Source: Azoarcus olearius (lineage in GTDB: Bacteria > Pseudomonadota > Gammaproteobacteria > Burkholderiales > Rhodocyclaceae). From it: DNA of 64,000 bases. Under the pieces are notes generated by a model. The model had not been told where the DNA came from and searched no databases. It worked only from the letters and a program-made list of their open reading frames with translations. The stretch lies in assembly GCF_001682385.1 (NCBI RefSeq), contig NZ_CP016210.1:1302001-1366000 (forward strand), given 5' to 3'. Every line of letters begins with the position of its first letter. The stretch's first letter is position 1. Position numbers and translations under genes: made by a program. Shown piece by piece: positions 56,164-64,000 of this stretch.

Positions 56164-57360
56164 TCAGTCGGCAAGGCGCGCGCCCTGGGCGGCCCAGGTG
56201 GCGATCAGCGCGCGCTCGTCGGCGGTGATGTGGGTGAGGTCGCCGAGCGGCATGTAGCCGTTGCTCACCGTCTCGGCGATCTTGGCGGCGTGCTGGCCGA
56301 TCTGCTCGGCCGATTGCAGGGTCACGCCCTTGGGTGGCTGGGCGAAACCTTCCCAGCTGGGCTGGGCGGCGTGGCAGGCGACGCAGCGGCTGTCGATCAC
56401 CGCTTTGACCGCGGCGAAGCTCACCGGGGCGGCGCCCGCGTCCGCGGGCCGGGGCGCCATCGCCACCACCAGCGCGGCGATCAGCGCGGCACCGCTGGCG
56501 GGCAGCCACCACTTCAGCTGGCCGCGGTGGCGCAGCACGAAGAACTGGCGGATCAGCACGCCGGCCACCATCAGCACGGCCAGCACCAGCCAGCCGTGCT
56601 TGTTGGCATAGGTCATCGGGTAGTGGTTGCTGATCATGATGAACAGCACCGGCAGGGTGAAGTAGGTGTTGTGCACCGAGCGCTGCTTGCCGACGATGCC
56701 GGGGCGGGCGTCCACGTCCTGGCCGGCGCGGATCTGTTCGACCATGCGCTTCTGGCCCGGGATGATGTGGAAGAACACGTTGGCGACCATCATCGTGCCG
56801 AGCATCGCGCCAACGTGGATGTAGGCGCCGCGCGCGGAGAACACCTGGTGCAGCGCCCAGTTCATCGCCATCACGAAGACGAACACCAGCGCCGCGAGCA
56901 GGCGGTCGCGGCCGATGAGCGTGCGGCACAGCAGGTCGTACACCACCCAGCCGGCCACCAGCACGGCGATCGAGATGCCGATCGCGGCGGCCGGGGTCAG
57001 CGCCAGCACCTGGCTGTCGATCAGGTAGGTCGACGCGCCGATCCAGTAGATCACCACCAGCAGCGCGAAGCCGGACATCCAGGTGGTGTAGGCCTCCCAT
57101 TTCGACCAGTGGAGGTCGTCGGAGAGCGGTTCGCCCTTGGGGCCGGTGAGGAATTTCTGGCTGCAGTAGAAGCCGCCGCCGTGCACCGCCCACAGTTCGC
57201 CGAACACGCCGCGTCTGGCGTCCTCCGCCTTCTTCGGCGGCTTCAGCGAGGTGTCCAGCATCACGAAGTAGAAGGACGCGCCGATCCAGGCGATGCCGGT
57301 GATGAGGTGGAGCCAGCGCAGCAGCAGGTTGGCCCAGTCGAGAAGATAGGTTTCGATCAT
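56164..57360 (-). CDS. puuD: Membrane urate hydroxylase with fused cytochrome c (PuuD)
   Basis: Oxidises urate to 5-hydroxyisourate. 398 residues: about eight membrane helices with the PuuD family patterns (LLRWLHLITGIAWIGASFYF, GGGFYCSQKFLTGPK, HWSKWEAYTTWMSGF, FFHIIPGQKRMVEQIRAG), then a C-terminal cytochrome c domain with haem motif CVACH (near 325-329) and a methionine ligand in GYMPLGD. The cytochrome carries electrons to the respiratory chain instead of making H2O2 as uricase does. Start at the ATG at 57360. It follows uraH by 18 bases. Confidence 0.93.
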   Translation of the reverse strand: MIETYLLDWANLLLRWLHLITGIAWIGASFYFVMLDTSLKPPKKAEDARRGVFGELWAVHGGGFYCSQKFLTGPKGEPLSDDLHWSKWEAYTTWMSGFALLVVIYWIGASTYLIDSQVLALTPAAAIGISIAVLVAGWVVYDLLCRTLIGRDRLLAALVFVFVMAMNWALHQVFSARGAYIHVGAMLGTMMVANVFFHIIPGQKRMVEQIRAGQDVDARPGIVGKQRSVHNTYFTLPVLFIMISNHYPMTYANKHGWLVLAVLMVAGVLIRQFFVLRHRGQLKWWLPASGAALIAALVVAMAPRPADAGAAPVSFAAVKAVIDSRCVACHAAQPSWEGFAQPPKGVTLQSAEQIGQHAAKIAETVSNGYMPLGDLTHITADERALIATWAAQGARLAD

Positions 57361-57378
57361 CGTGCGGGGGAAAGCGGT

Positions 57379-57729
57379 TCAGCTGCCGCGGTAGGTGGAA
57401 TAGCTCCACGGCGACACCAGCAACGGCACGTGGTAGTGCTGTTCGGGCGAGGCGATGCCGAAGCGCAGCACCACCTCGTCGACGAAAGGCGGTTCCGGCA
57501 GCACCTGGCCGCTGGCGCGGAAGTAGTCGCCGGCGGCGAACACGATCTCGTAGCGGCCGGCTTCGAACGCGGCGCCATCGAGCAGCGGCGCATCGCAGCG
57601 GCCGTCGTGGTTTGTGACGGCACGCGCGACTTCGCGGCGCTCGCCGTCGAGCCGGAACACGCGCACGGCGATGCCCGCGCCGGGGCGGCCGGTGGCGGTG
57701 TCGAGAACATGGGTGGTGAGTCGGCCCAA
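57379..57729 (-). CDS. uraH: 5-Hydroxyisourate hydrolase (transthyretin-like)
   Basis: Hydrolyses 5-hydroxyisourate to OHCU. 116 residues, the family's usual length, ending with the signature YRGS. Conserved: GRLTTHVLDTATGRPG, THVLD histidine, and HYHVPLLVSPWSYSTYRGS. The start is TTG at 57729 with AGGAGA 5 bases upstream; no ATG fits. First gene of the operon uraH-puuD-uraD-puuE-alc-allA. Confidence 0.93.
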   Translation of the reverse strand: MGRLTTHVLDTATGRPGAGIAVRVFRLDGERREVARAVTNHDGRCDAPLLDGAAFEAGRYEIVFAAGDYFRASGQVLPEPPFVDEVVLRFGIASPEQHYHVPLLVSPWSYSTYRGS

Positions 57730-57813
57730 GGGCGTCTCCTGGGTAGGCGGATCGAGCCGGCAAGCGGCACACAGCGCGAGTCTACGACGGCTGGCGACCA
57801 GCGCGCGCACGGC

Positions 57814-57846
57814 CGGCGCTTATAAGGGATATCTGGCGGCGCTTAT
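57814..57846. repeat. 10-bp direct repeat upstream of uraH
   Basis: CGGCGCTTAT occurs at 57814-57823 and again at 57837-57846, start to start 23 bases. The second copy overlaps the pip stop codon. On the minus strand the spacer includes TATAAG-like DNA that could form the uraH promoter. Confidence 0.4.
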
Positions 57847-58802
57847 TTCGGCCCGGGCAAGGGCGGCAGAGGGTCCGCGCACGCAGCGAGCAGCGCGCGT
57901 CGCATGGCCGGGGCAAACGGATCGTGCCCGGCCGCCACCATCGTCAGCCGGCTGTGCGGGATCGTGGCGTGCAGCAGCTGCGCGGCCGCCGGCTGGCAGA
58001 TGCGGTCGTCCTGGCCGTGCAGCAGCGTCACCGGCAGGCCCGCTGCGGCGATCCGCTGTGCCAGCGCCCGCCAGCCGTCGTGGCCGAGAAAGCAGTCGTG
58101 CCGCAGGTAGTGGGCCTGGACGCGGTACTTGTCGAGCATGCGCGCGGCGTCGTCGTCGCCCAGCACCGGTAGCGGCGCCGCGCGGCCGAGGGTGAGGCTT
58201 TCCTCCCACTGCATCCAGTGGCGGACCACCTGCAGCGCACGCGCGTCGTCGGCGCCGAGCACCGCATCGAAAACCCGTGTCGCCAGACGGCCGGGACCAG
58301 GCGCGCAGGCGGCGAACGCCGCGTGGGCCTCGGGCAGCCGTGGCGCCGCGCCTTCGAAGAACCAGTCGATATCCTCGCGGCGGGCGAGAAAGATGCCGCG
58401 CAGCACCGCACCGAGACAGGCCGCCGGGTGCTGAGCGCAATAGGCGAGCGCCAGCGTGGAACCCCACGAGCCGCCGCTGACCAGCCAGCGCGCGATGCCG
58501 AGATGGGCGCGCAGGCATTCGATGTCGGCAACGAGGTGATCGGTGGTGTTGGCGTCGAGGCCGCCACGCGGCGTGCTGCGCCCGCAGCCGCGCTGGTCGA
58601 ACAGGATGACGCGGAAGCGGGTGAGGTCGAAGAGGTCGCGATGACGCGGGCTGCAGCCGCTGCCGGGACCTCCGTGAAGGAACAGCAGCGGTATCCCGGC
58701 GGGGTTGCCGCATTGCTCGAACCAGAGGGTATGCGAGTCGCCGACGTCGAGCAGACCGTCGCGACAGGGGTGGGGCGGGGCGGGGGGGGGGGGGATCGTC
58801 AT
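57843..58802 (-). CDS. pip: Proline iminopeptidase
   Basis: Removes N-terminal proline from peptides; alpha/beta hydrolase, S33 family. 319 residues. Oxyanion and nucleophile region: FLHGGPGSGCSPRHRDLFDL and GGSWGSTLALAY (catalytic Ser about 116); acid in GQDDRIC (about 262); His in AAGHDPF (about 290). The ATG at 58802 is followed by codons that form a run of 13 C, coding four prolines after MTI. It starts 5 bases past the hipA stop, so it may be cotranscribed with hipBA. No strong ribosome site. Confidence 0.9.
   Translation of the reverse strand: MTIPPPPAPPHPCRDGLLDVGDSHTLWFEQCGNPAGIPLLFLHGGPGSGCSPRHRDLFDLTRFRVILFDQRGCGRSTPRGGLDANTTDHLVADIECLRAHLGIARWLVSGGSWGSTLALAYCAQHPAACLGAVLRGIFLARREDIDWFFEGAAPRLPEAHAAFAACAPGPGRLATRVFDAVLGADDARALQVVRHWMQWEESLTLGRAAPLPVLGDDDAARMLDKYRVQAHYLRHDCFLGHDGWRALAQRIAAAGLPVTLLHGQDDRICQPAAAQLLHATIPHSRLTMVAAGHDPFAPAMRRALLAACADPLPPLPGPK
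58782..58794. repeat. Run of 13 G (13 C in pip coding strand)
   Basis: Uninterrupted homopolymer spanning codons 3-7 of pip. In reads of the coding strand this is ATG ACG ATC followed by 12 further C. Slippage would shift the frame. Confidence 0.75.
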
Positions 58803-58806
58803 CGGG

Positions 58807-60162
58807 CTAAGCGGCAAGTCTGTCGGCGGCGGCTTGCAGGCCGTCCAGGATGCTGTCGGCGAGCGCCGCCGGAAAGTCGGCAGGCAGCCTGCCGCGGACG
58901 GCCTGCACAACCTGCGGCGTGCGGGAGACGAGGTCATCGACGACGCATTCTGCGCTGCGGCCGTCGGCGCTGACGATGCCGTGGCGCTGACCGACAGCGA
59001 GCCAGTGCCGGCGCAGGATGTCCTGCATGCGCCAGTGCGCGTTCTTCGAGCGCACCGCCATCGCCATCTTCACCTTGAAGGGCGACAGCTTGCCCGCGCC
59101 TTCGCCGAGCATCGGCGCCGCGGAGAGCACGTCGTACAGCGGCGTGAGTGCGTAGGCACCGCCGGGACGCAGGAACACGCTGAAGTTCTTTGCATGGCCG
59201 TCGGGCGCCCACAGCATCCAGAAGATGAGCTGGGCTTGGAAGAACAGGCGCCGGTCGCGCTCCGCTTCGCGCGAGGTTGCCAGCAGGTCCATGATGCGCC
59301 CCACGCCGGGCCCGCCGTCCGCTTCGTACTTGAGGTGGGGCGGCGTGGCGGTGGCCTGGCACATGTCTTCCTGCGGCAAACGGACAAGCCAGCGTTTGCC
59401 GTCGGCAGCCTCCCACCACATCCGGTCGAACCGCTCCACCGCCAGCACTTTCATGTCCTCGAACTGCAGGCGCTGGGTGCGCGCCACCGGCAGGCCATAG
59501 GCGGCCAGGATCTCCGAGCACAGCCACTCGTTTTCCACTGACTCGCGCAGGTCGAGCTGCAGGTTGCCGACCAGGCCCAGGGGCAGCTTGAAGATGTGGG
59601 TAGAGGGCGTGGCACCCTGGGGCCGGCACCAGCGGCCCTCGAACCACAGCAGCGCGGTCTTTTCCTGTGCGCCCGCAATGGAAATCCGCAAGGCGTCGTC
59701 GCCGGCCGGCTCCCCGCCGCCCAGTGCGGGCTGGGCCACGGTGTTGCGCAGCAACCGGGCGACCTCGGCCTCGCTCAGCGGTGTCGCTTCTACCGTCTGC
59801 ACTCCGCCGGGCGCCGCGCCCTCAGGCAGGATCTGTAGGGCGCCGGCACAGTCCCGGCCGACTTCGGCCAGCAGGGCGAATGCATCGGTCGAGCCGGCGT
59901 GGAAGCGGCGCGCGATACGCTCACGGATCTCCTTGCTGTCCGGCAGCAGGTTCTCGAAGTAGGCCCGCACGGCTTCGCCGCGGTGCGGGCGATTGCCCGG
60001 GGTGAAGGGAAGGGATAGCGACAGCGGCCGCCCTTGCGGGGCGGCCACCCAGTCGTCGGCGTACTGCAGGACTTCGCCGGCGTGAGGCGTGACGCTCCAG
60101 GTGCCGACGAAGGCGCCGTTCATCCAGAGGCCCAGGGCGCGGGTGTAAGAACGTCGGCCCAC
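58807..60162 (-). CDS. hipA: HipA-family serine/threonine kinase toxin
   Basis: Toxin of a type II HipBA-like module; E. coli HipA phosphorylates glutamyl-tRNA synthetase and causes persistence. 451 residues. N-terminal part: RPLSLSLPFTPGNRPHRGEAV and LPDSKEIRERIARRFHAGS. Kinase core: ISIAGAQEKTAL (P-loop-like), STHIFKLPLG, and the catalytic segment WAPDGHAKNFSVFL. GTG start at 60162, 5 bases after the hipB stop. Confidence 0.9.
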   Translation of the reverse strand: MGRRSYTRALGLWMNGAFVGTWSVTPHAGEVLQYADDWVAAPQGRPLSLSLPFTPGNRPHRGEAVRAYFENLLPDSKEIRERIARRFHAGSTDAFALLAEVGRDCAGALQILPEGAAPGGVQTVEATPLSEAEVARLLRNTVAQPALGGGEPAGDDALRISIAGAQEKTALLWFEGRWCRPQGATPSTHIFKLPLGLVGNLQLDLRESVENEWLCSEILAAYGLPVARTQRLQFEDMKVLAVERFDRMWWEAADGKRWLVRLPQEDMCQATATPPHLKYEADGGPGVGRIMDLLATSREAERDRRLFFQAQLIFWMLWAPDGHAKNFSVFLRPGGAYALTPLYDVLSAAPMLGEGAGKLSPFKVKMAMAVRSKNAHWRMQDILRRHWLAVGQRHGIVSADGRSAECVVDDLVSRTPQVVQAVRGRLPADFPAALADSILDGLQAAADRLAA

Positions 60163-60166
60163 AGGC

Positions 60167-60427
60167 TCACCAGGTCGGGCTGGAGGGCGTTTCACCCGTC
60201 GGCGCAGCGTCGCGCGGGCGCAAGACGAGTTCGACATCCAGGATGCTGAGCAACTGCAGCAACCGCGCGGCACTGACCTTGTCGGCATTGCGTTCGAGGG
60301 CGGACAGCGTCTGCTGGGTTACCCCCAGGCGCATCGCGGTGGCAGCCTGGGTCAAGCCAGCCTGCTTGCGGAAACCCTGCAGCAGGGCGGGAAGCTGCTC
60401 CGCGGTGCGGACGGTGAAGTCGGACAT
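60167..60427 (-). CDS. hipB: HipB-family antitoxin, Xre-type regulator
   Basis: 86 residues. Helix-turn-helix LTQAATAMRLGVTQQTLSALERN (about 25-47, given in parts: LTQAATAMRLGVTQQ, TLSALERN). It binds HipA and represses its own operon. ATG at 60427. An operator-like repeat lies upstream. Confidence 0.9.
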   Translation of the reverse strand: MSDFTVRTAEQLPALLQGFRKQAGLTQAATAMRLGVTQQTLSALERNADKVSAARLLQLLSILDVELVLRPRDAAPTGETPSSPTW

Positions 60428-60440
60428 ACAAATCTCGAGC

Positions 60441-60457
60441 TGTATTTTTGATTTACA
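60441..60457. promoter_or_regulatory. Candidate HipB operator (TGTA-N9-TACA)
   Basis: TGTATTTTTGATTTACA, 14-30 bases before the hipB ATG, in an A+T-rich promoter-like stretch. Weak symmetry; a partial TACAAATC repeat is next to it. Confidence 0.35.
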
Positions 60458-60740
60458 AAATATAGGCAGTAAAACGTAAATACGGAAGATGATTTGTAGT
60501 TTGAGTTGCAAACCGGGTTTCGTAGGTGCCGCCCCCTGCAATGGGCGCCGGCTGGCGGGATGTTGCCAACGCGGGCCAGCCGGGTTCTGCGAGCGGAGGC
60601 CGCTTCATGAAAATCATGAGCCCCCTTTAACAAACCGCGCGATGTTTCCCGCGCCGTCCCGGCGCACGCTATGTCCCGTGCCCCGACGCCCGTCGGGCAC
60701 CGCGCCGGGCGCACACCGGCAACCAATCTGGAGACACGCC

Positions 60741-60815
60741 ATGCAATGGGAAACCCCGACCGCCATCGATTTTCGCTTCGGTTTTGAAATCACGATGTAC
60801 ATCGCGACGCGCTAA
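60741..60815 (+). CDS. pqqA: PQQ precursor peptide PqqA
   Basis: 24-residue ribosomal precursor of pyrroloquinoline quinone, MQWETPTAID-FRFGFEITMY-IATR. The cross-linked Glu and Tyr are E16 and Y20 in the conserved GFEITMY segment. GGAG lies 8 bases before the ATG. It is followed after about 216 bases, including a tandem repeat, by pqqB. Confidence 0.95.
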   Translation: MQWETPTAIDFRFGFEITMYIATR

Positions 60816-60816
60816 G

Positions 60817-60976
60817 TAAGCGTAGCCGGGCCGCCCCAAGACGCTTACGTCGCCCCCTCGGGGGGCGGCCGCGTAGCGGGCGGGGGTACAGCCGGTTAAG
60901 CGTAGCCGGGCCGCCCCAAGACGCTTACGTCGCCCCCTCGGGGGGCGGCCGCGTGGCGGTTGGGGGCAAGGCATCG
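60817..60976. repeat. 80-bp tandem repeat between pqqA and pqqB
   Basis: Two copies with an 80-base period (60817 and 60897). The first 58 bases of each are identical and contain GCCGGGCCGCCCC and GCCCCCTCGGGGGGCGGCC, which fold into a strong hairpin. The last ~20 bases differ. Confidence 0.85.
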
Positions 60977-61031
60977 TCGCCGGGGCGCCGCGTTGCGGCT
61001 GCCCCTGCGAATATCCGCGGGAGGGCATGAG

Positions 61032-61946
61032 GTGAAGGTTCGCGTACTCGGTTCGGCAGCCGGTGGCGGGTTTCCGCAGTGGAACTGCAACTGCCCCAAT
61101 TGCGACGGGCTGCGTCGCGGCACCGTCCGTGCGCGCGCCCGCACCCAGTCGTCGATCGCGGTGACGGGCGACGACGAGAACTGGGTGCTGTTCAACGCTT
61201 CGCCCGATGTCCTCCAGCAACTGCGCGAGGCGCCTGAACTGCAGCCTGCCCGCGCGCTGCGCGACACTGCGATCCGCGCGATCGTGCTGATCGACGCCCA
61301 GATCGACCACACCACCGGCCTGTTGATGCTGCGCGAGCACCGCCAGCCCCACGCGCTATGGTGTACCGCGCCGGTGCGCGAAGACCTCTCCACCGGCAAT
61401 CCGCTGTTCGGCGTGCTCGGACACTACTGCGGGTTGGACCTGAACGAGATTCCGCTGCAGGGCGGCTTCGACATCGCCGGCGTGCCCGGCGTCGGCTTTG
61501 CCGCGCTGCCCCTCACCAGCAATGCGCCGCCGTATTCGCCGCGCCGCGACAAGCCGGTGCCCGGTGACAACATCGGCGTCACCCTCACCGACACCCGCAG
61601 CGGCCGCAGGCTGTTCTACGCGCCGGGCCTCGGCGAGATGGAACCCCACGTGTGGGCGGCGATGCAGGCCGCCGACTGCGTGCTGGTCGACGGCACCTTG
61701 TGGACCGACGACGAAATGATCCGCCTCGGCGCATCCAGCAAGACCTCGCGTGCCATGGGCCACCTGCCGCAGAGCGGCCCCGGCGGCATGCTGGAATGGC
61801 TGGACCGCTTGCCGGCCAGCACTCGCAAGGTGCTGATCCACATCAACAACACCAACCCCATCCTGGACGAGGACAGCCCCCAGCGCGCCGAACTGGCCGC
61901 GCACGGCGTCGAGGTCGCCTGGGACGGCATGGTGATCTCGCTCTGA
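61032..61946 (+). CDS. pqqB: PQQ biosynthesis protein PqqB
   Basis: 304 residues, metallo-beta-lactamase fold, 2-His oxygenase-type role proposed (hydroxylation of the PqqA-derived Tyr). GTG start at 61032 ([20 protein letters not shown]). Motifs: CNCPNC zinc site (19-24), [54 protein letters not shown] upstream. Confidence 0.94.
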   Translation: MKVRVLGSAAGGGFPQWNCNCPNCDGLRRGTVRARARTQSSIAVTGDDENWVLFNASPDVLQQLREAPELQPARALRDTAIRAIVLIDAQIDHTTGLLMLREHRQPHALWCTAPVREDLSTGNPLFGVLGHYCGLDLNEIPLQGGFDIAGVPGVGFAALPLTSNAPPYSPRRDKPVPGDNIGVTLTDTRSGRRLFYAPGLGEMEPHVWAAMQAADCVLVDGTLWTDDEMIRLGASSKTSRAMGHLPQSGPGGMLEWLDRLPASTRKVLIHINNTNPILDEDSPQRAELAAHGVEVAWDGMVISL

Positions 61947-61981
61947 ACCGCTCCTCCTCCACGCCTTCAAGGATGTATCGC

Positions 61982-62773
61982 ATGGAAGCCGAACTGCTCG
62001 CCGCGCCTGCTGCACGTACGCTTGCCCCCAACGCCGGCACCGACAACCGCCCGCCGATGTCGCGCGAGGAATTCGAAGCGCAGCTGCGCGCCAAGGGCAC
62101 CAGCTACCACATCTACCACCCCTTCCACGTGATGATGGCCGAAGGGCGCCTGACGCCGGCCCAGCTGCGCGGCTGGGTGGCGAACCGCTTCTACTACCAG
62201 ATCGCGATCCCGGTGAAGGACGCGGCCATCATGTCCAACTGCCCGGACCGCGAGATCCGCCGCGAGTGGATACAGCGCATCCTCGACCACGACGGCTACG
62301 AGATCGGCGGTGTGTCCGACCCCGGCGGCATCGAGGCCTGGATACGGCTGGGCGAGGCGGTGGGGCTGAGCCGCGACGACGTCACCTCGCTGCGCTTCGT
62401 CGCGCCGGCGGCGCGCTTTGCGGTGGATGCCTACATCAATTTCGCCCGCCAGCGACCGTGGGAAGAGGCGGTGGCTTCCAGCCTTACCGAGTTGTTCGCA
62501 CCCCACATCCACCAGCAGCGCATCGACACCTGGCCGCAGGTCTATCCCTGGGTGAAGACGGAAGGCCTGCAGTATTTCCGCAACCGCCTGACCCAGGCGC
62601 GCCGCGACGTCGCCCACGGTCTGCGCTTCACGCTGGAGCACTTCAGCCAGACGCGCGCGCTGCAGGAACGCGCGCTGGAGATCCTGCAGTTCAAGCTCGA
62701 CGTGCTGTGGGCGCTGGCCGACGCGATCATGCTCAGCCAGTGCGAAATCGAGATCAAGGGGCCGAAGGCATGA
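61982..62773 (+). CDS. pqqC: Pyrroloquinoline-quinone synthase PqqC
   Basis: Final ring closure and eight-electron oxidation to PQQ. 263 residues, helical haem-oxygenase-like fold. Motifs: [60 protein letters not shown] and [14 protein letters not shown] before the ATG at 61982; ATG 61973 lies too close to that site. The stop is followed by a dispersed repeat before pqqD, where pqqC and pqqD usually overlap or adjoin. Confidence 0.95.
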   Translation: MEAELLAAPAARTLAPNAGTDNRPPMSREEFEAQLRAKGTSYHIYHPFHVMMAEGRLTPAQLRGWVANRFYYQIAIPVKDAAIMSNCPDREIRREWIQRILDHDGYEIGGVSDPGGIEAWIRLGEAVGLSRDDVTSLRFVAPAARFAVDAYINFARQRPWEEAVASSLTELFAPHIHQQRIDTWPQVYPWVKTEGLQYFRNRLTQARRDVAHGLRFTLEHFSQTRALQERALEILQFKLDVLWALADAIMLSQCEIEIKGPKA

Positions 62774-62796
62774 GCGGGGAGCGGACGCTCCCGCCC

Positions 62797-62951
62797 CTTC
62801 AGCGGGCCGGGTGCGGTAGGGATGGGGTACTTGAGGCCAAGACATCCCATCCCCCTTCGAACCAGGAGTCTCGGCTGCGCCTCGCCGCTTCGCCGGCGGC
62901 AAGCAGCGCTTGCCGAAACCCCGGCCACGCCTCCTTGAAGGGGGAGGAACG
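62797..62951. repeat. Dispersed G/C-palindrome repeat, copy 6
   Basis: Contains CCCCTTCAGCGGG, GGTAGGGATGGGGT, a centre, ATCCCATCCCCC, the stem module CGGCAAGCAGCGCTTGCCG with GAAACCCC, and the end CTCCTTGAAGGGGGAGG. More diverged than the other copies. It separates pqqC from pqqD. Confidence 0.78.
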
Positions 62952-63218
62952 ATGAACCAGCGCCCGCGCGTCTCGCGCCGCTTCCGCCTGCAGTGGGAAG
63001 ACGCCCAGCAGGCCTGGGTGCTGCTCTACCCGGAGGGCATGGTCAAGCTCAACCGCAGCGCGGGCGAAATCCTCGCGCGCTGCAACGGCGAGCGCACGCT
63101 GGCCGAAGTGGTGCAGGATCTGGAGCAGGCTTTCGGCGCCAGCAACCTGGCGGCGGAGGTCGTCGCCTTCATCGACATGGCCCGCAAGCAGCAATGGGTC
63201 GAAGCACAGGACGCATGA
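62952..63218 (+). CDS. pqqD: PQQ biosynthesis chaperone PqqD
   Basis: 88 residues, RiPP-recognition-element fold that presents PqqA to PqqE. Motifs: RPRVSRRFRLQWEDAQQAWVLLYPEG (written in parts: RPRVSRRFRLQWED, WVLLYPEG), VKLNRSAGEILARCNG and TLAEVVQDLE. GGGGGAGG before the ATG at 62952 comes from the edge of the dispersed repeat. The stop is one base before the pqqE ATG (TGACATG). Confidence 0.93.
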   Translation: MNQRPRVSRRFRLQWEDAQQAWVLLYPEGMVKLNRSAGEILARCNGERTLAEVVQDLEQAFGASNLAAEVVAFIDMARKQQWVEAQDA

Positions 63219-63219
63219 C

Positions 63220-64000
63220 ATGAACGCAGCGCAGCCACCTTCGCCGGCAAGCACCCTGGGTCCGCCGCTGTGGCTGCTGGCGGAGGTGACCTACCGCTGC
63301 CCGCTGCACTGCGCCTTCTGCTACAACCCGGTCGATTTCGCCCGCGACGACACAGAGCTTTCCACCGAGGACTGGCTGCGCGTGCTGCGCGAGGCGCGCG
63401 CCGCCGGCAGCGTGCAGTGCGGCTTCTCCGGCGGCGAGCCGCTGATGCGCGACGACCTCGAAGTGCTGGTCGCCGAGGCCCACCGGCTGGGCTACTACAC
63501 CAACCTGCTCACCTCCGGCGTCGGCCTCACCGCCGAACGCGCCCAGGCGCTGAAGGCGGCGGGGCTGGACCACATCCAGCTGTCCTTCCAGGACTCCACG
63601 CGCGAGCTCAACGACTTCCTCTCGCACACCCGCACCTTCGATCTCAAGCAGCGCGTTGCCGGCATCATCAAGGACAACGGCTGGCCGATGGTGATGAACT
63701 GCGTGATCCACCGCCTCAACATCGACTACATCGACCGCATCATCGAGATGGCGGTCGAACTCGGCGCCGAATACCTCGAACTCGCCAACAGCCAGTACTA
63801 CTCGTGGGCGCTGCTCAACCGCGACCAGCTGATGCCCTCGCGCGAGCAGCTCGAACGTGCCGAGCGCATCACCAACGAATACCGCGAACGCCTCGGCGAC
63901 CGCATCCGCATCTTCTTCGTGGTGCCCGACTACTACGAGAAGCGGCCGAAGAAGTGCATGAACGGCTGGGGCAACGTCTTCCTCACCGTCACCCCGGACG
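63220..64000 (+). CDS. pqqE: PqqA peptide cyclase PqqE, 3' end beyond window
   Basis: Radical SAM enzyme that joins the Glu and Tyr of PqqA by a carbon-carbon bond. 260 residues visible. CxxxCxxC motif: RCPLHCAFCYN (C27, C31, C34); GGEP at about 69-72 (FSGGEPLM). The C-terminal SPASM domain with auxiliary clusters begins near KKCMNGWGNVF. ATG at 63220. Confidence 0.95.
   Translation, partial: MNAAQPPSPASTLGPPLWLLAEVTYRCPLHCAFCYNPVDFARDDTELSTEDWLRVLREARAAGSVQCGFSGGEPLMRDDLEVLVAEAHRLGYYTNLLTSGVGLTAERAQALKAAGLDHIQLSFQDSTRELNDFLSHTRTFDLKQRVAGIIKDNGWPMVMNCVIHRLNIDYIDRIIEMAVELGAEYLELANSQYYSWALLNRDQLMPSREQLERAERITNEYRERLGDRIRIFFVVPDYYEKRPKKCMNGWGNVFLTVTPD

Overview
The window is about 67% G+C chromosomal DNA whose gene content points to a betaproteobacterium of the Rhodocyclales type (Azoarcus / Thauera / Aromatoleum relatives). 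Reasons: clpS-clpA and rpmB-rpmG next to radC and coaBC-dut, aceK beside two different isocitrate dehydrogenases, a glyoxylate-bypass malate synthase, soxYZ with a flavocytochrome c sulfide dehydrogenase, a complete purine (urate) degradation operon and a pqqABCDE cluster. The genus is inferred from content only. No rRNA, tRNA or CRISPR array was recognised.

Layout. 1-7.4 kb: housekeeping (3' part of an unrecognised gene, clpA-clpS, a cold-shock protein, L28/L33, radC, coaBC, dut, a Nudix hydrolase). 7.4-9.9 kb: sulfide/thiosulfate oxidation (fccAB divergent from soxYZ). 9.9-15.9 kb: the isocitrate node (aceK, a monomeric NADP-IDH and a dimeric AceK-type IDH). 16-24.6 kb: an orphan symporter small subunit, an EF-G-like GTPase, a BT1-like transporter, LrgAB, a Gate-domain protein and a nitronate monooxygenase. 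24.7-30.3 kb: glyoxylate handling (malate synthase, glycerate kinase, hydroxypyruvate isomerase, LysR regulator, TSUP exporter). 31.5-40.5 kb: a lactate regulon (lldP, dld, lldFGE and a divergent lldR with two matching operators).

40.9-45.5 kb is a foreign-looking, lower-G+C block of eight short cassettes, all on the plus strand, separated by seven complete attC-like recombination sites and closed by a truncated eighth. No integron integrase is present in the window, so this looks like a CALIN (cluster of attC sites lacking an integrase). A decayed IS110-like transposase end lies at its right border.

46-52.6 kb: a cold-shock/DUF1294 membrane protein, then nirB-nirD-nirC and a phosphatase-kinase fusion. 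The nirB upstream region carries two tandem NtrC-type sites, a sigma-54 promoter with exact GG-N10-GC spacing and a leader hairpin with an ANTAR-type hexaloop, so nitrogen control of nitrite assimilation is readable from the DNA. 52.7-57.7 kb: uraH-puuD-uraD-puuE-alc-allA, covering urate through allantoin to glyoxylate and urea. 57.8-60.4 kb: hipB-hipA-pip. 60.7-64 kb: pqqABCDE, cut by the window end.

A family of intergenic, G/C-rich palindromic repeats recurs at six places and sits inside three operons (lld, puu, pqq). A separate 80-bp tandem repeat lies between pqqA and pqqB. The metabolic genes connect: purine breakdown yields glyoxylate, which malate synthase and the hyi/ttuD pair can handle, while AceK and the two IDHs set the split between the TCA cycle and the glyoxylate bypass.
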